DNA of 64,000 bases. Origin: Dicaeum eximium. Taxonomy: Eukaryota; Chordata; Aves; Passeriformes; Dicaeidae. The stretch covers positions 1,126,050-1,190,049 of the forward strand of contig VWZP01005851.1 in NCBI GenBank assembly GCA_013396995.1, in the 5' to 3' direction. This document shows, piece by piece, positions 1 through 12,556 of the stretch; within the stretch, counting starts at the first letter, position 1, and every line of letters begins with the position of its first letter. Made by a program: the position numbers and the translations under genes. Below the pieces are notes generated by a model, which saw only the letters and a program-made list of their open reading frames with translations, made no database searches and was not told the DNA's origin.

Positions 1-17
1 AAAAAAAAAAAAAAAAA
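1..17. repeat. poly(A) run at window edge
   Basis: Seventeen consecutive A at the left edge. It may be the end of a longer A tract or of a retroposon tail, but the flanking sequence lies outside the window. Confidence 0.9.
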
Positions 18-3000
18 GAGCAAAAGATCTATTTTTCTCTCACCACCTCCCCCAGGCAATTTTTTTTTACAGCCCTATATTGTCAGGATACACACATTTC
101 TCTCTTTTTAAACAGGTTTTGTCCTACAGATGCTTTTCAGAGTTCCAGGTGAATGTGGAAATCATTGCCTTGTCCTGCAGAGGAGGGATGACAGGAGCCC
201 AAGCAGACAGATTAGTGATGAGATTTTGCAATAAGTCATCTTTTACAATACACATAAGGTACTTGCTTTTACCAAGCACTGGATTGAGGTGACACAGACC
301 ACAGGCAGACAAACCAGCCTGGCATAACTGACTTGCCTGTGCTCCTGGCTGCAAAGTGCAGGTTATTTCCAGAACTGAAGCTGACTAAAGCAGTATGATG
401 CTGAAGCACTTCTAATTTTTTTTTTATTATTATTCTGGATGTGATCATACTTCACGACGTCCTAGGAAACTGGTGGTAAAATCCGCTTCCAAAGGATTTC
501 TGATCTCATGCTGTGAATTTTGTAGCTTTGAAAAGGCCTAGATTTGAGAATTAACCAAAACAGAACTGAAATGATAAGTATCAAAGAGTAGTCTGTTGCT
601 GGTGGTATCAATTAAAGCAATATTATGTGTAGTATATCCTTGTAGCCTACAAGAAATATTGATAGAAATTGATAAAAATTTATAGAAATTGCCAAAATGC
701 CTTGCTCCTGAAAATACTTATCCTGATTTTAACACTGTGAGACCATGCTGCTTGATTTGGGCAAGAACATTTGACTCTCAATTAGAATTTACAGTAAAAA
801 TTAAGATAAAATAATCCAGTAAAGTGCTAGATTAGACCACCTTAAGTGCACCATCAAGTGTAAACCTCAGCCATTTGAAACTTAAAGCTCTGTTTCCTGA
901 ACCTGAACCTGTGGGACTATACTCTGCAGATCTGACTACATTTGGGTCTGTGAGATTTAAAGCAATTTTGTGTTTTCTTTCTTTCCCTTTTTAATCTAAA
1001 TGAGAAATAAAGCCATGGAAATAAATGGAGCATTATTGTTGGCTTTGGTTCAGTTTCAGATCCAGACCCTGAACCTCAGCTGAAATGTGCCAGGCATCTT
1101 AAATGCTGCTTTCTTGAGCTGCCTTTGGTTGGACTCTGCTGCATTTCATATGGATCAATGCAGTTACTACATCTGAAATTAATGCTTCAACAACAAGTGG
1201 AGTTCTAAAAATCCAGAGCTGTCTCAGTTATTGCAACCTGCACAAAAAAATCACAATATATTACGTGTGAATATAATCTATATAATTTTGAGATCCTGCT
1301 AAAAATGAATAGCCAAAGCATAAAGTGGCTAAAGGAATCATTCCTTTCTCCCAGTCAGTTAAAGAATTAACTTAAAGGTTTCAGAAAGAACCAAAAGAAG
1401 TTGAGGTACAGCAGAAGAAAACTGGATTTACTCCCATGAAAGCATGAAATTAGGAGGAGAGATATCATTCAGGAGAAAAAATAACCAACGAAAATTTCTT
1501 ATTGAAATGTAAATCCACTTGGATTTTCCACAGATGTTTAAATGGGAGCCAGAGAAACTTTAACAAGCAGTGAAAGATAAAAATAAAAATATTAGAGACA
1601 TCCTAAAATAACACCCAGACTTGTATCAGTGTTATATTTCAGCAGGGGAAAAAAACGTCTGAGCAACAAAAGGAATTCAATTTACAATTTGAGAGATCTG
1701 TAAATAGCATTAGGAAAAATACATCTGCTTTGAAATTGCATATTAAATGACCCATGGGTGAGGCAATTTTTGGCATATGACTCACGAGACATATCATGTT
1801 TTAGAACCTTGTATTTTTCAGCCTTTACTTTCCCTAGAGGAGGGTGTTATCAGCTCCCGCCTTGGTCACGGTGTCACACGTACAGCACTAAGTCCCACTG
1901 CTGCAGTAGCTGGTCTGTGGTGCAGGGCACTTCATTACTTTTACTGAACACTCCTGCAAAATAAGCCTTTTAACTCTGCTTCACTTCAGAAACTGCTGTG
2001 AAAGATGGATCCACTTCTGCCTTAGAAAGTGAGCAAGGAAAAGGTGACTCGTGCAGAACAATTCTCTTCAGTAATTGAGCAACACTCAATACGTTTGAGT
2101 TAGCAGTCTGATCTCATTTGTGTGCTGTCCTGCCAAAAATGCTTAGCAAGATGGTGTTTGGGTGTAAGTCTAGCCTGAAGCTTTGTGGCAGAGGTGTCTG
2201 GAAGCTCCCGAATGCCTGCAGGGGATATCAAAACTCCAGCAGTGAGATCCTCCTCCAGGAGGGTCAGATTCAGACTCCACGTCCTGCTCCTCTAGTGGGT
2301 ACATAATTGATCTGTGGGACTTACAGTGACTGAAACACTGATGTGTTGCTTTTCATATTCCTCAGTCACTGAACTCTACTGAAAGTCTTCCCAGCAGTTA
2401 AAATTTCCAGTGTTTTCTATTGTTTAAGTGCCTCAAAGGGCCCAGCCCCATCTGGAAACATGGAGGCATGGTATTAGCTGCACAGGAATTTTGTAGGAAA
2501 TTCTATACGTCGTAAGAAATGTAACCTACTATATTAAATGGAGGTGGAATTCAGGCTTTGTGTACTTAAGCTGTTGTGAATGGTGCTTCAGTGCCACAGC
2601 ATCTCAGGGTTATTCAGCTGCTCTGCACAAACAGAGGAAGATGTTGTCTAACCAAGCCAGCCCCGAGAGGGCAGCCAGAGCTGTCCAGGCTCCCAGTGCT
2701 GTCTGTTCCTATGGACCTCAGGTGCTGCTGAGACTGGCCTCCTTTGTGTAAACACCAAAGGGTGAATTCAATTGCCGTGTCTCCTGCTGGAGTGAGGTAA
2801 CCAGACATCTCAGACTCCCTGCTTGGCCAGAGGACCTGCGATTTTTAATAGCCATTAAAAATATATTTATTTTTTGCTGTTCTTGGCTGATCTTCTCCTT
2901 TCATGCTGATTAACAATGCTCTGATCTTTTACAGCTGCCTTTTAGTAACATAACAGCCTTCCAAGATGGAAGAAGGCCATGCTATTCCTCTAACTAGTGT

Positions 3001-4917
3001 TTATATACCCTGCAATAATTTTTATTCCACAGTTGCTGCTCTTGCTAGTTTTTTCAACATCCTAATCCACACATTTTATTTTAAATGTTGGGGTGCTTCT
3101 TTTAATTTTCCATAAGGCCTTTTATTTGTTTAATTTAGAATTTTGAGCATTGCTTCTTGGCCTGCAATGCTTGCAGACATTTGGATTACCATCTGCAGTT
3201 TTATAACATTGATCATAATTTCTCCTTTTGTTCTAAACAGAATATTCTATGATAGGTATTCTTTTGATGAATCTGATATTCTTTTTGGTTAACAAGGGAC
3301 AGCATGGCTCAGGGAGTAGGCAATAAGATATGAAAATGTTTGCCATATCTTGTTGCTTCATGTCTAGACTAAGTAAGTTATTTTGTATGAGATGGGTTTC
3401 TCTCTCTTCTTTTTCTTTTTTTTTTTTTTGCATTTGATTGCTTTAATTTGATCCTCAAGAAGTGATTTTAATAGCTGTTAAGAGTGTGACATTGCTAATG
3501 AAAATGAATAGATTGTTTCTTAATTCTACAATAAAAATAAGTGCATGTAGAGATGTTACTAAAGGAGAAATTCTGCATGTGTGATATTTCCTTTCCCTAT
3601 AGTCTGTTTGTTTATAGTGTAACAAAACAATTTACAGCTAAAACAAATGCATGGAGCAAGCAGACTGGTTCAAATGAAATCAAATTTGTTCTTCCAAGTG
3701 CACACCATGAAATCCACTGAAGACTTGAGTAGCAAACACAAATATAGGGATTCTTTTAATGTGCTTATTTTTTAAATGAAAAACCCTACATGGATGGAAA
3801 CTTTTAAAAATGAACTTTAATCACAGAAATGTTTCAGCTTTTGCAGGTGGGCAGAGGAAATTCTACTTCACTGTATAAATCACTTAAAATGTTTTGGCTT
3901 GCAAAGCTTCTAAACTCTGTTCCATGCAGTATCAAAGGATTATGAGTGTTATGCAAAAAGAGCGTGGATTATGGGTATTAAATAGGAAGACTACCACGGG
4001 TCACATGGCACAAACATGAAGGAGACCATGTGCATAAAAGGATTTATGCAGTGGAAGATTCTTAGGCTCCCCTTCATGAATCGATGCCTTCATAAAAGAA
4101 AAGAAAAGCAATAAATATTTCTCTCCAAAGTAGGTTGTTGGTTATTGCTGCACTCAGTGTTTTATCTCACACTGTCTTGGTTCAGCTTTGTATCAGTGGG
4201 TTTCAGTCTGGTTAAGACTTAGCTCAGCTCTGATGCTTTTATTTTTATGAGAAAGAAGTTGTTATCTTAATACCTCTGTTAATTTACTGGGTAATGACAA
4301 GGTCACAGTCTGGGAAATATGGACTAGAGGGAGAAAGAGGCAGAGAGTAGTATTATCTCTAGGAAAACACTTTTGAAAAGATCTTTGCAGTACTTTTGAG
4401 TCAGCCCTATTGGCAATGACCTGAGCTACGCTTGGAGCCATTTGGGCTAGTAAGCCACTGCTTCTGAAGGCCCAGGGAAGTTCTATTTTAAGGTCAATAC
4501 TGAATCACAGTTAAAATGTGTATTCTGTTTTGACTAATCATATGCTTCTTTCGTGTTTATGAAGCCTTTGCTGGGGCTTTAGCCTTGCTGGAGTGAATAT
4601 TGAACATGCCCAAAGAAAGTACTCTAAAGGCCTTGCAGATCAAAACAGACCCTACGGAGCATGGGAAAAGTCTCTGTTTTGCACAGAGAGAACTGAGGCC
4701 CAGGTCCTCCAAAATGCTTCTTGGTTTATGTACCCAGATCTGACTGAAATCAGTGTTAGCCAAGTGACGAGCATCTGAGATGCCGGCACCAGGGCTGGAC
4801 TGAGATGGCACTGCTCAGCGTGGTGGAGGTGAGTGGGGCACATCTGGTGGGGATGCAGGGTGGCTTGGCTTGTGGAGCAGCTTCCTGTAGCTTTCTGGTC
4901 TTTGCATTTGGTGTTAG
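18..4917. other. intergenic, nothing recognised
   Basis: AT-rich DNA with frequent stops in all six frames. The only open frames are short (under 100 codons) and carry no recognisable protein family. I saw no RNA gene or transposon signature. Confidence 0.7.
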
Positions 4918-4968
4918 TTTTTTTTTGTTTGTTTGTTTGTTTTTGGGGTTTTTTTTGGTTTTTTTTTC
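4918..4968. repeat. T/G-rich low-complexity tract
   Basis: Runs of T broken by GTTT repeats and a GGGG block. It keeps one forward frame open and produces a spurious hydrophobic Phe/Leu/Val-rich peptide across this stretch. Confidence 0.85.
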
Positions 4969-7275
4969 AATTTTAAATGTAGTGTTAATGGAATCAGCAG
5001 GGTCATGTCTACTGACCTGCATTGGCACCTCCCTAATGACTGGTACTTGGGCATTTAGGCAGTCTGGAGCTGAGCCAAAGCCATCTGAGCATCAGTCGCT
5101 ATTCAGTGGCACTATTCTGTGTCCCTCCTATGTTCTTTCAGAAAATACTGTGTACAACGATCCTCTGTGTAACTGCAGTTGTGTTCTTGGGATGTTTGTT
5201 GGGGGTTTTTTGTAATATACTTCAGCCCACCCAGTGTCTGATGCAGGGCTGTGTGTAGGATGTCGTGTTTCAAACCAGCTGGGTGTCAGAGCACAGAGGC
5301 AGTGGAAGGTCTGTTTCCAATGGGAACAGTCAGTCAGCTCCACTGGCATCACTGGAGCCCACAGAAGTACTTCTGAGAGGTTTCCCGTGCCCTGTTCACA
5401 AGAGTGTGCCATTAGTTAAGGCTCAGATTAACTGTCAAAATCAAGCTAAATGAGGACTCGAATGACCCCTGAACAAGCAAACATTTTCTCTGCGGGAATG
5501 AGTTTTATCTGTTGTGGATAAATCTCACAGAATGAAACCTGTTCATAGTGAAAAGTAAATAAGATGCTAGCAATTCACTTTAATCACATCAGACAGTTAT
5601 TTGTAACAGAATTGGAGGAAAAAAGGGACAAGTTATCCTGAGTATCTTCCTTTAGAAAGAAAATTAAAAGAAAAATTATTTCCATTTGCTTGAGCTGCTC
5701 TTTTCCTATCCTGCTGTCTTCATCTGTCAGCTGCCAAGGGCAGAATGATGTGATTCATAGACTTTTTAATTGAAATTGTACACAGCCAAATCATAGGGCT
5801 GCTGCTCCTTTGGAAGTCAATGGCAAAATTCCCACTGGCTTTTACAGAAGCTTGGTCTATCAATGGGTAGAGAAAAGTACAGCATCAACCTGGGTGATCC
5901 GACAAGGGGTTGCTTACATTTGTGGGACCATGCCCTGGTTCATGTCCCCTGGTATGTCCCTGGTTCCTGCATAGCTGCAGATCTTGTGGTTTCATCTGTC
6001 TCTTTTCAGAGCCTGATATTCTGCCCAAGGGATTTTTTAGTTAAGTTCTCATGTTTAACCTAAATTTGTCATCTCAGCGTGTTAGGGTGTTCCAGCATGT
6101 CCTGTCCCTTTTGAAACAAGGACTATTTCCCTTTTGTTAATTCTGTGTTGAGTAAGAGCTCTTAAAACATCTGGTTTGAAGGTTTTCTTTATTATCTTTA
6201 AAGATTACACTGGTGTAACTCTACTTGCGACCTTCTTACATCAAATCTTCTGTGATTTACCTACTCATCTATGAATATCCATCACCTTTTCTTATCCTAA
6301 ATGCAACTCTGTGCCAGGTGCTGCATGTACAACTGCAGAATCCAAGTTTGCAATGCCAGGTCTTAGGTGGTGCTGGGTGGCTTGGCTTGCTCCAGCAAAG
6401 CACTTAAGAATTGCTCAAAAACAAAGCAAGTGAGTAATCCCAGAAGCAGAAGACATGCTGCATTGCTGAGTGGAATTCAATGGACTTGTCAGCCTCCAGC
6501 TAATAAATGGGAATGGTTGCAGAGTAGCTGGCCACACCAGGGCTGTCAGACACACAAAGACCAAGGGAGACCAGGTCTGTCAAGCAGAGCTTTTACAACA
6601 CCGACAGAAAGGGGACATTTTTAAAGGACTTTTTAAAAGAAGGATATGCTTTAGTTAGATGTGTGTTCGAAATCTACAGCTGGAGCTAATTATTTTGTCT
6701 CATTCTGAATATCATTCAGATGCCTGGCTGATCAGTCAGCCTGCTGCACTACTGTCAGTGATCTATGGGCAGTATAAATGGGTTATCAGCTCTTTTACCA
6801 CTCAGGAAAGATGCCAGATTGATTAGTGCCAGAGACAGGCTCTCTAATGCAGTCATTCTCAATTTCTTCCAGACTGTGACCACAACTCCCAAAAAGAGGG
6901 GACTTTCAGAATTCCTCTTCTCTGATTCTAATAAAAGAATGGTGTTTCTTGCACATCTGTATATATCCCTGCAGACTCATCACATTCAGGAGACTGACTT
7001 TACTATTGTTTTCTTGTTGAATGGATTAAGCATCTGCAGCACTGCAAACATCATCTCTTTCACATCCACTTACTGTGAAGTCCTCCATGGCTTTGTAAGC
7101 CAGTGAACTATAGATCTGCCTTGCTTCATGCTTTTGCACCTCCCAGACTGAAAGTGGCTTCTTCAGCTACTTGCTTTCTTCTTAGCTAAGTTAAATCTGC
7201 TTTTCTATTTGAGGAGATATATCATCCTTGCCAGTCTGGAGGAAGGGGAGAGAGATGGTAGATGGTTCATATATT
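4969..7275. other. intergenic, nothing recognised
   Basis: No exon, RNA gene or transposon signature is visible. A 113-codon forward open frame at 6765-7106 has no family resemblance and no supporting splice context. Confidence 0.65.
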
Positions 7276-7322
7276 AAAAAAAAACAAAAAACCAAAAAAA
7301 ACCCCCCAAAAACCCCAAAAAA
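7276..7322. repeat. A/C-rich low-complexity tract
   Basis: Alternating A runs and C runs (up to CCCCCC). Similar A-with-C tracts recur near 18542, 51868 and 53119. Confidence 0.85.
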
Positions 7323-10300
7323 GTTCCTGCAATATTTATGTGAATAGGTTGTCTGTTCAAAAAATGAATGTAAAATTAATTTGATTTTCATGAACCACTA
7401 GCTGCACACTCCAATTTTACATGATAAGAGATCTTTGCAGTGTGGAGAGTTACAATTCCTATGAATTTTTTAGCCCTATTGATCAGTTCTAGTGAAAAAA
7501 AAAAAGTTAGTTTTACCAAATCCTCCCTGCATGTACTTCTGGTGAGCTGGGCAGCACTGTGCTGTTGAAGAGCACTGCACTACACATCTGCAAATTTGTA
7601 AATGTAAAGGCATTGCAGAGCAATGGATTTTCTCAGCAATAAGTGGAAATGGCAAAAAAATTACTATTATCTTCTACATGAAAAATTCATTATAGATCAT
7701 CCATGTGTTCTTTTTTCCTCAACTTTTGCTCACTTTATAGGTGTAATTTAGGCTATTTTGGTCAAAGACTTCACCACACCATTTATTCTAGTCTGCCTCC
7801 TCTTCCCACAATTTCCATCTTTGAAACAATTTTCCTTTAGAAAAGGTAATTTTCCCTATTTGTGAGCTAGAAATACAGACTGCAGACATCTGGGAGCAAA
7901 GTGGATTGGGATCAGCTAGTCTGAAGGGGAAGAGTTGGCACAGGAGGGGTTTTGGTCTTTCCTGTTCTTCCTCTCATGATTTTTGGGACTGAGATTTTCA
8001 AAGAGTAGTGGCAAGAATCACATAACAGCATATAGAGCTCAGCTATTCCTGCTCTAATGGAGGGGATAGACCTTGGGGAGACTTGTTCCTGCTGACCATG
8101 GTGGCATTGCCAGGGGCACACTTCCTTCTCCTCACTCTTGAGTCCCATGGAGTAGCTTTGGGTAGAGCCCTGGGTGTACTTTTGTTGTGTAGGAGCAAAG
8201 TGCATGGCAGCAAGCTAAAACTTCAAAACATTCCTTTCATGACCTGCCCCTTCCCAACCTTCATTGTGGCATCAGCAGTGCTACATTTGTGGTGGCATAA
8301 CTCAAGGCACTTCATGCTGGTTGTGAAATTACATAGAGTTCTCTAGGTGGTGTTGAAATTTCATATTTTGGTTGTATACTACCTCACACAAGTAAAATAG
8401 GACAGTTGTTCTCTTCTAACCAGGTAAACTCTCTCTGAAGTACTTCTACCCGTTCCACATGCAGTAAATAAATCACAAGGGAGAGGAAAATGATATTATT
8501 TTATTCTTTTACTAAAATCCTAAACCAGTTTCTAATGAGCCAGACATTAAATCTACATTTATGTTACTATGCTGAATAGTGAAAGATTTTTCTCTGGTCT
8601 TCTTAAACTTATCAGTGGATCTATAGTTGACAGTGGCAAACCACTGTATCAGATCAAATGACAGGCAAAAATGGAGTTTTGACTGGAAAATTTCACAGTG
8701 ATTTTCTTTCCCCTCCTCCATCCAAGTTTTCAAACAATGCTATGTAGTTGACATTTCCCAGTTGACTGGACAATAAATAACCTATTCAGCCGAGGTAAGT
8801 CTGATGCGAGGGAAAAGAGAGATGTGAGAAAAGATGCCTCTTGTGTTTATTCTAAAATGATGCTCCAAGGACTTAAACAAAATTAGAAATTCAGATCTCA
8901 TCAACATCTGGTTTGTATCAACAGAAATCAAAGCTTATAGAAGTCTGGCTGGATCATTACTCTGTGTCTGTGAGTCTGTGTGTCTTAACTTCTTCTGACT
9001 TTACCTGAGAGAGTACTGGACTGGAAGCTGCTCAAGAAACTGGAAATTTCTTCAAATACACACATCAGCATTAGGTGTATTCCTCATCTGCTTAGCCTCC
9101 ACCTCCCATTCAGTGTCAGTTGTGTGAACAGCACAACCTCTTATGGTCAGTCAGGCCCCCTAATTTAGGCACCTACATCTTCCACTAAGAAAATAGCAGA
9201 CTTTTGAGAAATAATGAGTGCTAGTCTGTACTCAACCAGCTTGTCTGCATAACTTTCTTCTGAGGACAGGTATGTCATGGGAGAGGGGAGCAGAGGGATG
9301 CTCCTTTCACTCAGCAGTCACAGTGCTCTCACAGGCAGTGGGATGCCTTGGCTGCTGGGTCACTCAGCTGGACAAGGGCCAGACTTCTCTTTTTTTAATC
9401 TCACAGAAATAACTGAGCTGCAAGGCCATACAGTATCCCAATTGAGAAACAGTATGGCCATGAAAGTATCCCTTCTGTTGAAGCTGAACCAGAGGTAACA
9501 GCAGCAAGAGGTGTGTGGCTTCAGCCTGAGGAGTTACTTGACTGTGAAGGGGAGGTTAGGCCCAACTTCTTGGGAGAGGATGAATTTCCCTTCACTTTGT
9601 CACTGCAATAGTTGTTAAGAAAGGTTGAGAAGGGTTAAAGAAAATGCAGAACAGACCTGGAAAAATGGGCTAGGTCTTTGTACCCTGTGCCTCCAAGAGG
9701 AGTGCCCTAAGTACCTGCTTGCAATGATATTCCTTATTGCCTTTTCTCTGTGTCTGTAGCTCCTGCATGCCCAGCTGCAACGTGGCTCACTTTCAAGGGG
9801 GACAAGAAGGAATCTCCTTCACCAGCATGCCCCTTAATCTGGTGGTTAGAACACTTTCTGGAGAGTGAGTGGGCTTAATGCCTCTTAGGCCGCTCAGTCC
9901 TTTTTGCTTTCTGCTTTAACCCTTTGCTATCCAGAGGCAGATGCCAACACTGCTTCTGACTGTCTTTAATTCTGCATGATTCTCCTAAAGACTTCTGCAG
10001 TGTCCAGGTGCAGTAGTCATGCACTGAAATGATCCTGCAGCAGAGTTTTGTGTGTCTATCTCTACAGAGCATGGCCTGTAAGACATAAAGGGAATAAAGA
10101 CAGAAATTCCAAAGAACATTTAAGACAGGAACAAATGAGTCTCAGTTAAATAGTGTAAAGAGGATCGGATTAACATTTGGGCAAACCTGCTTGTGCCTGC
10201 AGGTAAGGTCTGAAGAACAGGTTGCCACCTAGATCATCTACAGAATTTATCAGACAGTATTGCTCAGGATGTCATCCTGAAGTGCTCTTCAATCCTTGGG

Positions 10301-11064
10301 AGCAGCTGTTGCTGTTCCCTCAGGAACTCACACAAGTTCTTTCTGCTTTAAAAAGAGGTAGGACATACTTTGGAGACCTATTTCTGTATGCCAGCACCTT
10401 CATATGACTACATGTCTGGTTTCTGATTTCCACTACTTTGATTGCATTCTCCTGCCATACTGGCAGGACTTTTGTTCACAACCTTCTTGTTTTTCTTTCT
10501 TTGGAAATAAAATTACAAGTGACCTGTGAATGTTCTGAAATTTATATCAATAAAAAATGGCTAAATCTGATCCTAAATCCATGATGTGTAATATGCTTCA
10601 GAAGTTCCTGTGTAACTGGTCAATTAAAAGAAGTGCTAATGCACAATCTGAAAGTTTTTAACACTTTCTGTCTCAATGTTTTCAAAATTAATACTACAGC
10701 TTAGCCAAATAAAATCATCTTCCTATGTTACATTGTGTTTTAATTTATTTCTATCTTTGCAGAAATGTTTATGGAATAATGACCTGTGTCCTGATTAAAT
10801 TAAACATCTTTGTACCCAGATATCTTTTACAGCTAACAGCATTTCAAAGCTGCTTTCAGTTTTTCCCTCCTTCCAATGTGAAGAATTGTTAAGATGAAAT
10901 GATCTGCTGGTAGTTGGAGAGACACATGTGGATGTGCTTCTATGTCCCTGTGTCTTTTTTCCTCCTTTTATTTTTTCTTTTAGTCACTGTACTATTTCTC
11001 CTCCTTGTTGCCAGTTACTTTACTTCTTGTTTTTGCCTGCACTTCTATTCTAAAGATGGACAGA
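7323..11064. other. intergenic, nothing recognised
   Basis: Ordinary AT-rich sequence with short open frames only. No repeat family could be named by eye. Confidence 0.65.
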
Positions 11065-11344
11065 ACCATAGGATCACAGAGTAGTTTGGGTTGGAAATGA
11101 CCCATAAAGGTCATCTAGTTCCATCCCCACTTCCATGGGCAGGGACGTCTTCCTCTGGACCAAGTTGTTCAAATTGCCGCCCAACCTGTTCTTGAATGTT
11201 TTCAAGGATGGGGCATCTACCACTGCCTTGGACAACCTGTTCCAGTGTTGCACCACCCACACTATAAAAAAATTAATCCTTATATCCAGTCTAAATTGAC
11301 TATTTTTTAGTTTAAACTCACTACCCCTTGTCTTATTGCTACTC
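11065..11344 (-). mobile_element. CR1 LINE fragment, 3' end
   Basis: CR1 is a non-LTR retrotransposon abundant in birds and other sauropsids. On the plus strand the block opens with an ATAGGATCACAGAGTAG-like terminal motif, followed by the typical GGGTTGGAAATGACC and CATCTAGTTCCATCCCC motifs. These are the reverse complement of the CR1 3' end, so the element lies on the minus strand. A minus-strand frame at 11074-11262 retains the ORF2 C-terminal signature (HWNRLSKAVVDAPSLKTF). The copy is severely 5'-truncated, as most CR1 copies are, and has no reverse transcriptase core. It is inactive. Confidence 0.93.
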
Positions 11345-12510
11345 CTGCAATGTAATACTGTGTTGCTGTATAGAGAAGAAAATGTGATGGACTTGTTGAC
11401 TTGTAAACTCTGGCAATTTGGCTTCTAATATCAAAAAGATGTGATCAGTAAAAGTAAAACAGAATTTTTCAAAGCTTTTGAGACCTCTTTGAAGAGCCTC
11501 AAAGTAAGCTGATGGAAAGCAGGAAACATCCATTTCCTATCATATGTTTCTTACAATTTCCAAAACATATATAATTATGGTCAATCCTGTTTAAATTATG
11601 CTCTGGGAAAAATTATTTAAATAGTAGAAGATTCCACTGCATTAGGAAAAGCTTATAGTTGCATGAGAGAGGATGATGTGTCTAGCTGTCTAGAAATGTG
11701 GTTGAAGTCCACACTGACCTTGCCAAAAGAATAAGAAATCTGTGCTATCCCTGCTAGGTGGCATTTGCATACATCTGGTCAGGGGCTTATTTACTGGGGA
11801 AACTAGAGGAGTAATGAAGTAGGGGAGTAACAGTGGCTAAGCTAAAATATTTAGAATGGTGAAAGCAAATAACCAGCCTCCCTGGCAGCTCTGTGATATA
11901 AGGAGGGGTTCATTTCACACCTGTTTGACTAAAAAAATCGATGGGATTGTTCCCTTTCCTGTCCTTCAAAATATTTTTAAGAAATGTGAATGGTAAATCA
12001 TGTTTTTCAAATGTTTCTGGTTTTAATGTTTCTGGTCTTTTATTTCATGAAATGTTTTGCCATTTCTCCACCCATTCTCTTCTAAAGGAACAAGAATTTC
12101 TGAACCCATCTCTCCTGTTAGCATTAAGGGTGTGAAGAGCCTAGATGGTAGCATTTTCATTAGAAGGCTTACATGAAATAGATGATTGAAATAGTCTTGT
12201 CCTGGCTTTATTTAAACAAAGAAATGTAGAAATTATTACTTCAGCTTTTATTTTTTCAGACCTACATATTAAGTAGATGTGGCAGAGCAGTAGAGAGAAG
12301 ACTCTCAGTTGGACAGAAAAAATATGACACTGATTGTGTGGATGATTATTATTAGATTTATTGCTAATACAATATTTAAATAAATATTGCCAGTGCAATA
12401 CATAATATAAGCAGGTCTAAACTGTTATACTACAAGCAGGTTCAGCTAGAAATTATAGGTGTACAGCTTTTGGCTTTGAGCTCTGTGCAGGAGCAACTGA
12501 AAGGGAGAGG
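11345..12510. other. intergenic, nothing recognised
   Basis: AT-rich DNA. A small perfect inverted repeat (CAATATTT at 12370-12377, AAATATTG at 12382-12389, 4-base loop) is the only structure noticed. Confidence 0.65.
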
Positions 12511-12556
12511 ATGTGTGTGTGTGTCTGTGTGTGTCTGTGTGTGTATGTGTGTGTGG
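12511..12556. repeat. interrupted (TG)n microsatellite
   Basis: About 46 bases of TG dinucleotides interrupted by C and A substitutions. It is likely length-polymorphic. Confidence 0.95.

Noticed and set aside
4805..5215. 136-codon forward open frame with a hydrophobic stretch resembling a membrane segment
   Set aside because: The hydrophobic part is encoded by the T/G low-complexity tract at 4918-4968. There is no family resemblance or gene context.
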